The notes under the pieces were generated by a model that worked only from the letters and a program-made list of their open reading frames with translations, did not search any database and had not been told where the DNA came from. A stretch of DNA of 9,789 bases from Chloroflexota bacterium (GTDB taxonomy: Bacteria; Chloroflexota; Dehalococcoidia; Lucifugimonadales; JACPCL1): positions 1 through 9,789 of the forward strand of contig JACQUI010000138.1 of NCBI GenBank assembly GCA_016210395.1, in the 5' to 3' direction. Position 1 is the stretch's first letter. The number at the start of each line of letters is the position of its first letter. Positions 5,661 to 9,789 of this stretch are shown here, in pieces. The translations under genes were made by a program, and so were the position numbers.

Positions 5661-8078
5661 ATGGCGAAATATCGTGGAGACCGGATAGCTTTTGGGAAAC
5701 CCGGGCTTGAGCCGCGCTGGACGGCGGGAAACAAGGATGGGGTGGGCACCACGGCATCGCCTTCCAGCCGCATCTGGTTTACTCTCTGGAGCGGGGTCAT
5801 CACCGAAGTCTACTACCCGACCATAGACCGGCCCCAGGTGCGCGATTATCAGTTCCTCGTTAGCGATGGGAAGAGCTTTTTTCACGAGGAAAGGCGCGAC
5901 ACCTACTCGGAGGTACGTCGCGTGTCTTCGCACGTCCTGGGGTACCACATAAGAAACTCCGACCATGAAGGCCGCTACTCCATTGTGAAGGACATCATCA
6001 CCGACCCGCGTCTTCCTTGTGTGCTTCAGCACACGCAGCTGGTGGGCTACGAGCAGTTCCTGTCCAACCTGAGGATGTATGTACTTTGCACGCCGCATAT
6101 TGAGGTGGGTGGCTGGGGTAATAACGCCTATGTCGTGGAAGTGGCAGGTCGCCAAATCCTCGCCGCTGAGAAGAAGGGGACCTGGCTTACCACTGCGGCC
6201 ACGATCCCCTTTGAGCGCCTGTCCTGCGGCTATGTGGGTTACAGCGACGGGTGGACGGACCTAGCCGACAACTTTCAGATGGACTGGGAGTTTGACCAGG
6301 CGTTGGACGGCCATGTTGCCCTCACCGGAGAGCTCGCTGTGAACGGGAGCCAGGGATTCACCGTGGGCCTGGCTCTTGGAGACACGCTGCACAGCTCCGT
6401 GACCACGCTGTTTCAGGCCTTGGGCGTCCCCTTCGAGAAGCACTCGAAACAGTTCAGCCAGCAATGGATTGGCTCGAGCAGGGCCATCAAACCTTTGGAG
6501 AAGGTCTCTGGAGATAACGGCGACCTATACCATGCGAGCTACAGCCTGCTTACTGCGCATGAAGACAAGATATATCCTGGGGCTTTTATAGCCTCGCTGT
6601 CTATCCCCTGGGGAGAGGTCAAGGGCGATACGGAACTGGGTGGTTATCACCTGGTCTGGACCCGGGATATGGTCAACAGCGCCATGGGTCTGCTGGCAGC
6701 AGGGAACACTGAGGCTCCACAAAGGGCGCTCATATACCTTGCCGCCAGCCAGCAGCCCGACGGAGGGTTCCCCCAGAATTTCTGGATCGATGGCACGCCA
6801 TACTGGCAGGGCATCCAGCTTGATGAGGTCTCCTTTCCCATCCTGCTGGCGTGGCGCTTACATGCTATGGGCATCTCCCGGGACTTCGACGTCTATCCCA
6901 TGGTGATGCGTGGCGCTGCCTACCTCATCAGACACGGCCCGGCAACGCAGCAGGAGAGATGGGAAGAGGCCAGCGGATATTCACCCTCTACGCTGGCGTC
7001 GAACATCGCCGCGCTTATCTGCGCCGCCTCGCTCGCTGAACAGCGAGGAGACGAAGCCACCACCGGCTTTCTTCGCGAGTACGCCGACTTCCTCGAGTGC
7101 CATGTCGAGGAATGGACAGTCACCTCTCAGGGAAACCTTGTTCCCGGGATCAGCCGCCATTACATTCGCATCAATCCGGTGAGTGTGCTCGACTATGCTC
7201 CTGATGAGAACGTCGACGGCAAGCTGCTGGGAATTCACAATCGCCCTCCCGGCTCGCAATGGGAGTTTCCAGCGAAGGACATCGTGGACGCCGGCTTCCT
7301 GGAGCTGGTCCGGTACGGCATCCGCAGGCCCGACGACCCGGTAATCCGGGACTCGCTGGCCGCGGTTGACGCCGCCCTGAAGGTCAATACCCCTTTGGGA
7401 CCCTGCTGGCGGCGCTACAACCATGACGGGTATGGTCAGGGAGAGAAGGGAGAGCCCTATCAGGGATGGGGCAGGGGACGAGCCTGGCCCCTCCTCACTG
7501 CGGAACGGGGCCACTATGAGCTTGCCGCGGGGCATGACGTCAAGCCTTTTATTCAAGCGATGGAGGGCTTTGCCTCATACACCGGCTTGCTTCCAGAGCA
7601 GGTCTGGGATGCCAACGACTTGTCCGACGTCCATATGTACCTGGGGCGGCCGACCGGCTCGGCCATGCCGCTGATGTGGGCGCACGCGGAGTATATCAAG
7701 CTGCTGCGCTCCGTGTCTGACGGAGCTGTATTTGATTTCGCCCCGGATGTGGCCGCGCGTTACCTCGGCCCTAGAGTCCCACACGAGCCACTGGAGATCT
7801 GGAAGCCGAACCGGCAGCCTCGCACGGTAAAAGCAGGATGGACTTTGAGGATTCAGGCGCCAGCATCGTTCCGGCTTGTCTGGACCCAAGATGATTGGCA
7901 GACTACAAGGGTTTCTCAGTCTACTCAGACCAACCTGGGCATCGGCTTCGTGGACATACCCGTGCCACCCGGCCAAGAGGCTCCCCTCAGGTTCACCTTC
8001 TTCTGGACCGACGGCGACAGATGGGAAGGTAGCAACTACGAGGTGGGCGTCCGCCCGCCCGCGAAAACTGGGGGTTGA
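5661..8078 (+). CDS. GH15 glucoamylase/glucodextranase-like alpha-glucosidase
   Basis: An 805-residue enzyme that should release glucose from the non-reducing ends of alpha-glucans. An N-terminal beta-sandwich of the glucodextranase type covers about residues 1-270; it includes DGVGTTASPSSRIWFTLWSG, EVYYPTID and RDYQFLVSDG. The (alpha/alpha)6 GH15 domain follows, about 280-700: HLVWTRDM (330-337), QPDGGFPQNFW, and GIQLDEVSFP with Glu389 as expected general acid. WPLLTAERGHYEL with Glu615 as expected general base, EQVWDANDL and GRPTGSAMPLMWAHAEY complete it. A short C-terminal beta domain (about 720-805) contains FRLVWTQDDWQTT and RFTFFWTDGDRW. There is no signal peptide, so it probably acts on internal glycogen-like glucan, unlike secreted glucoamylases. 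Length fits bacterial GH15 enzymes. Gnd follows 145 bases later. Whether it prefers alpha-1,4 or alpha-1,6 bonds cannot be told. Confidence 0.93.
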   Translation: MAKYRGDRIAFGKPGLEPRWTAGNKDGVGTTASPSSRIWFTLWSGVITEVYYPTIDRPQVRDYQFLVSDGKSFFHEERRDTYSEVRRVSSHVLGYHIRNSDHEGRYSIVKDIITDPRLPCVLQHTQLVGYEQFLSNLRMYVLCTPHIEVGGWGNNAYVVEVAGRQILAAEKKGTWLTTAATIPFERLSCGYVGYSDGWTDLADNFQMDWEFDQALDGHVALTGELAVNGSQGFTVGLALGDTLHSSVTTLFQALGVPFEKHSKQFSQQWIGSSRAIKPLEKVSGDNGDLYHASYSLLTAHEDKIYPGAFIASLSIPWGEVKGDTELGGYHLVWTRDMVNSAMGLLAAGNTEAPQRALIYLAASQQPDGGFPQNFWIDGTPYWQGIQLDEVSFPILLAWRLHAMGISRDFDVYPMVMRGAAYLIRHGPATQQERWEEASGYSPSTLASNIAALICAASLAEQRGDEATTGFLREYADFLECHVEEWTVTSQGNLVPGISRHYIRINPVSVLDYAPDENVDGKLLGIHNRPPGSQWEFPAKDIVDAGFLELVRYGIRRPDDPVIRDSLAAVDAALKVNTPLGPCWRRYNHDGYGQGEKGEPYQGWGRGRAWPLLTAERGHYELAAGHDVKPFIQAMEGFASYTGLLPEQVWDANDLSDVHMYLGRPTGSAMPLMWAHAEYIKLLRSVSDGAVFDFAPDVAARYLGPRVPHEPLEIWKPNRQPRTVKAGWTLRIQAPASFRLVWTQDDWQTTRVSQSTQTNLGIGFVDIPVPPGQEAPLRFTFFWTDGDRWEGSNYEVGVRPPAKTGG

Positions 8079-8133
8079 CTATGCAATGCAAGATGGAGAA
8101 GCCTCGAAGCTTTTTTCTGAGGCAGGAGTCAAC
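8074..8133. repeat. Nested inverted repeats over the GH15 stop codon
   Basis: GTTGACT (8074-8080) pairs with AGTCAAC (8127-8133), and inside it GCCTC (8101-8105) pairs with GAGGC (8119-8123). The outer left arm overlaps the GH15 TGA. It may be an mRNA-end structure; no direct terminator signature follows. Confidence 0.35.
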
Positions 8134-8141
8134 TGAAAGGC

Positions 8142-8159
8142 GGGGCGCCCGCTCGCCCC
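8142..8159 (+). terminator. GC-rich hairpin between GH15 and gnd, possible terminator
   Basis: GGGGCG (8142-8147) and CGCCCC (8154-8159) form a 6-bp all-GC stem with a 6-base loop, followed by ATTAATAGT rather than a true U-run. It lies 63 bases after the GH15 stop. Partial attenuation or mRNA protection is as likely as full termination. Confidence 0.35.
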
Positions 8160-8223
8160 ATTAATAGTCCCGTATCGCGGGTGAACGAGGCACAATGAGG
8201 CCATACGAACCAAGGAGGTCTAT

Positions 8224-9183
8224 ATGACAGAGGTGCAGAGAGAGATTGGAGTCATCGGCCTCGGCCGCATGGGAGCCAATCTTTCGCTCCAGGCCCTGGA
8301 AAAGGGCATACGGGTTGTCGGCTTTGATATCAAGGGAGTATCTCCGGAGCTGAAAGCTGCGGGAATGACGGAAGTGAGCAGCTTGGGAGGGTTCCGGGAA
8401 GAGCTGTCGTCGCCGAGACCGGTCCTCATCTATGTCCCTGCCGGACCAGCCGTGGACAGTGTGATAGACGGACTAGTCTCGCACTTCGACAGGGGTGACA
8501 TTGCTGTCGATGCGGGCAACTCCTATTGGGGAGACTCGATACGCCGACATAGCAGACTGTCCGAAAAGGGGATTCATTTCGTTGACTTGGGGACCAGCGG
8601 CGGCGTGGAAGGGGCCAGGCGCGGCGCCTGCTTCATGGCCGGGGGTGAAAGAGAGCCTATTACCCGCATTGAGCCGTTACTGGTCGAGCTCGCCGCACCA
8701 GGCGGCTACGTGCACGCCGGCCCGCCTGGTGCGGGGCACTTCACCAAGCTGGTCCACAACGGTATCGAGTTTGGGATGCTCCAGGCCATCGGTGAAGGCA
8801 TAGATTTGCTCGGGCATTACCGGAACAGGCTGGATGTTGCTGGGGTCATTCGCTGCTGGCGCCATGGCTCGGTGATACGCTCCTGGTTGATAGACTTGAT
8901 GGAAGAGGCCTACCGACGGGAAGGCGGTACGGACAGCACACCGGCCTATGTCGAAGACACAGGGGAAGTGAGCTGGCTGATCAACGATGCTCTACACATG
9001 GAGGTTCCCATACCGGTCATTACCCAGTCGGTGATGCAGCTCTTCGCCTCGCGGGACGACAGGAAACTCTGGGCTCGCGCTATTGCCATGATGCGCCATG
9101 GTTTTGGGGGGCACCCTTACGGGCCGAACGAGTCAGTTGCCAGGGAACGCCGGGAGGGACAGGTGCAGGGATTCCCCAAGTAA
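8224..9183 (+). CDS. gnd: 6-phosphogluconate dehydrogenase, short form, probably NAD-dependent
   Basis: A 319-residue enzyme that oxidatively decarboxylates 6-phosphogluconate to ribulose 5-phosphate. The N-terminal Rossmann domain has IGVIGLGRMGAN (8-19), with Gly12, Gly14 and Gly17. At the end of the second strand FDIKG places Asp35 where NADP-type enzymes have NRT, which suggests NAD preference. Substrate blocks are DAGNSYWGDS, DLGTSGGVEGARRGACFMAG, and GAGHFTKLVHNGIEFGMLQA with the catalytic Lys175. The C-terminal FGGHPYGPN is also family-like. Classic Gnd is about 470 residues; this length matches the short GndA/YqeC-type group. The ATG is set by a perfect AAGGAGG (8212-8218) five bases upstream. 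Its place after the GH15 gene links glucan breakdown with the oxidative pentose phosphate route, although no glucose 6-phosphate dehydrogenase is in the window. Confidence 0.93.
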   Translation: MTEVQREIGVIGLGRMGANLSLQALEKGIRVVGFDIKGVSPELKAAGMTEVSSLGGFREELSSPRPVLIYVPAGPAVDSVIDGLVSHFDRGDIAVDAGNSYWGDSIRRHSRLSEKGIHFVDLGTSGGVEGARRGACFMAGGEREPITRIEPLLVELAAPGGYVHAGPPGAGHFTKLVHNGIEFGMLQAIGEGIDLLGHYRNRLDVAGVIRCWRHGSVIRSWLIDLMEEAYRREGGTDSTPAYVEDTGEVSWLINDALHMEVPIPVITQSVMQLFASRDDRKLWARAIAMMRHGFGGHPYGPNESVARERREGQVQGFPK

Positions 9184-9229
9184 CCACGGGAAGGGCAAAC
9201 CACCAATGCGCTAACAAAAAGGTTGAGCT

Positions 9230-9255
9230 TGGCCTCGGCATCCGGAATGCGGCCA
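9230..9255 (+). terminator. Bulged hairpin after gnd, possible terminator
   Basis: TGGCC (9230-9234) pairs with GGCCA (9251-9255) and GCAT (9238-9241) with ATGC (9247-9250), with a three-base bulge TCG and loop CCGGA. It is 46 bases past the gnd stop. No U-run follows, so termination is only possible. Confidence 0.3.
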
Positions 9256-9323
9256 GGTGCTCGCTTATCCAAGGTCATCCGGCGAAGGGAACGGTGATCT
9301 GCAATGAAAGCCCTAGAAGTTTG

Positions 9324-9408
9324 GCCGAAAAGCCTTCTTTGCACTGAGACACTCGTACGAATCGTATTTGAGACGAACTGAATTTTCAGCGAAATTCGAC
9401 TTTTCGGC
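9324..9408. repeat. Long fold-back with nested inverted repeats
   Basis: GCCGAAAAG (9324-9332) pairs perfectly with CTTTTCGGC (9400-9408). Inside, GAATTT (9380-9385) and AAATTC (9392-9397) form a 6-bp stem with loop TCAGCG. GAGACG (9370-9375) also pairs with CGTCTC (9411-9416), which cannot form together with the outer stem without a pseudoknot. The layout could be a small structured RNA or an untranslated end of gnd; no known RNA family is recognised. Confidence 0.35.
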
Positions 9409-9454
9409 TACGTCTCTAACTCCCCTGTGGCATCGCTGCGCAACGGGTGGGGCT

Positions 9455-9485
9455 GGTCCGCCGCAGGCGGATCAGGCGGAGCCTG
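9455..9485. repeat. Paired GC-rich hairpins with AGGCGGA repeat
   Basis: TCCGCC (9457-9462) and GGCGGA (9466-9471) form a perfect stem over loop GCA, extendable by one G-T and one G-C pair. CAGGC (9473-9477) and GCCTG (9481-9485) make a second stem. AGGCGGA occurs twice, two bases apart. It ends nine bases before the promoter at 9494 and may be a dispersed REP-like unit or a terminator of upstream transcription. Confidence 0.35.
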
Positions 9486-9493
9486 ACTGGGCC

Positions 9494-9502
9494 TGATATA
9501 AT
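9494..9502 (+). promoter_or_regulatory. Extended -10 promoter for the transporter
   Basis: TG-A-TATAAT followed by TGCC is a perfect extended -10 element. No clear -35 is visible. Transcription near 9509 would leave about 28 leader bases before ATG 9537. It matches the promoter at 3679-3687 except for the spacer base. Confidence 0.5.
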
Positions 9503-9536
9503 TGCCCAAACGGCATACGATACCGACGGTTAAAGT

Positions 9537-9789
9537 ATGGCCCACCTTTCCCGGGAAGCCCTCGAGAGACGTCGAGATGCCGGGCACGGTCTTCCCTTCG
9601 ATGTGCCCATCCGGTGCTCGCGCCAGCCGACAGACCGGCCGCTGCGGCGCCCGCGGTTCGTTTTCGACCTGAAGGAACTATCCGGAGCGGTAGGAGACCT
9701 GGGCACCTTCCTACCCCACGTACTTGGGGCAATTACGGTGGCAGGGCTTTCTCCGGCCGGCGTGTTTGCCGCCTTCGGCCTGTTCTACC
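9537..9789 (+). CDS. MOT1/SulP-like molybdate or sulfate transporter, 3' end missing
   Basis: The frame is open from ATG 9537 to the window end, 84 residues. After a basic, polar N-terminus of about 43 residues comes FDLKELSGAVGDLGTFLPHV (residues 44-63). This matches the start of MOT1-type putative molybdate/sulfate transporters, where GDLGTFLP is the signature of the first membrane helix. It continues as LGAITVAGLSPAGVFAAFGL, again hydrophobic. The full protein should be a multi-helix inner-membrane transporter of about 350-400 residues. No Shine-Dalgarno precedes ATG 9537; GTG 9603 (residue 23) would shorten the unusual N-terminal extension. The promoter at 9494 supports the ATG. Molybdate would suit an anaerobe with molybdoenzymes, but the substrate cannot be assigned from the fragment. 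Confidence 0.77.
   Translation, partial: MAHLSREALERRRDAGHGLPFDVPIRCSRQPTDRPLRRPRFVFDLKELSGAVGDLGTFLPHVLGAITVAGLSPAGVFAAFGLFY

Larger units (their letters stand above)
9184..9536. other. Non-coding region between gnd and the transporter
   Basis: No convincing gene is present on either strand across 353 bases. It contains a bulged hairpin at 9230-9255, a long fold-back at 9324-9408, the 8-bp palindrome TCGTACGA at 9353-9360, two GC-rich hairpins at 9455-9485, and a promoter at 9494-9502. Confidence 0.7.

Noticed and set aside
5592..6155. 187-codon reverse-strand ORF over GH15
   Set aside because: It is antisense to the conserved N-terminal domain and has no family features.
9117..9344. Small reverse-strand ORF after gnd
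   Set aside because: It overlaps the gnd 3' end, has no ribosome binding site or recognisable motif, and probably arises by chance.
1..9789. CRISPR array, tRNA, rRNA or insertion sequence
   Set aside because: No regularly spaced repeats, cloverleaf, rRNA stretch, transposase reading frame or terminal inverted repeats with target duplication were seen.

Overview
The window is gene-dense, GC-rich bacterial DNA. All ten recognisable genes lie on the + strand. The two outer genes run off the window ends. A menaquinone biosynthesis run (menB-menA-ubiE/menG), a DUF2769-type Cys-rich protein, an intracellular GH15 glucoamylase-like enzyme and a MOT1-like transporter together suggest an anaerobic or facultative bacterium. 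Chloroflexota (Dehalococcoidia-like) is my best guess, but no marker gene here proves it.

Positions 1-3575 look like one operon: the 3' part of a class III (CaiB/BaiF) CoA-transferase, then MenB (DHNA-CoA synthase), MenA (DHNA prenyltransferase) and UbiE/MenG (demethylmenaquinone methyltransferase). Gaps are 29, 5 and 16 bases. The last three enzymes act in sequence to close the naphthoquinone ring, attach the polyprenyl tail and methylate the ring. The CoA-transferase partner is not a standard menaquinone enzyme.

Positions 3576-4494 form an accessory junction. It holds an extended -10 promoter, a MNT-type nucleotidyltransferase (antitoxin of MNT/HepT modules), and an overlapping short ORF that looks like a truncated HepT toxin without its HEPN catalytic motif. 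An AT-rich promoter region with a 10-bp palindrome follows.

Positions 4495-5518 hold a two-gene unit: a 98-residue protein with ten cysteines (DUF2769-like) and, 13 bases later from a TTG start, a 237-residue ferredoxin-reductase-like flavoprotein with no cysteine at all. This pair is the best candidate in the window for an uncharacterised redox system.

Positions 5661-9183 are carbohydrate metabolism: an 805-residue GH15 glucoamylase/glucodextranase-like enzyme without a signal peptide, then a short-form 6-phosphogluconate dehydrogenase that is probably NAD-dependent. They could feed internal alpha-glucan to the oxidative pentose phosphate route. Positions 9184-9536 are non-coding, rich in inverted repeats, and end in an extended -10 promoter for the 5' part of a MOT1/SulP-like molybdate or sulfate transporter that continues past the window.
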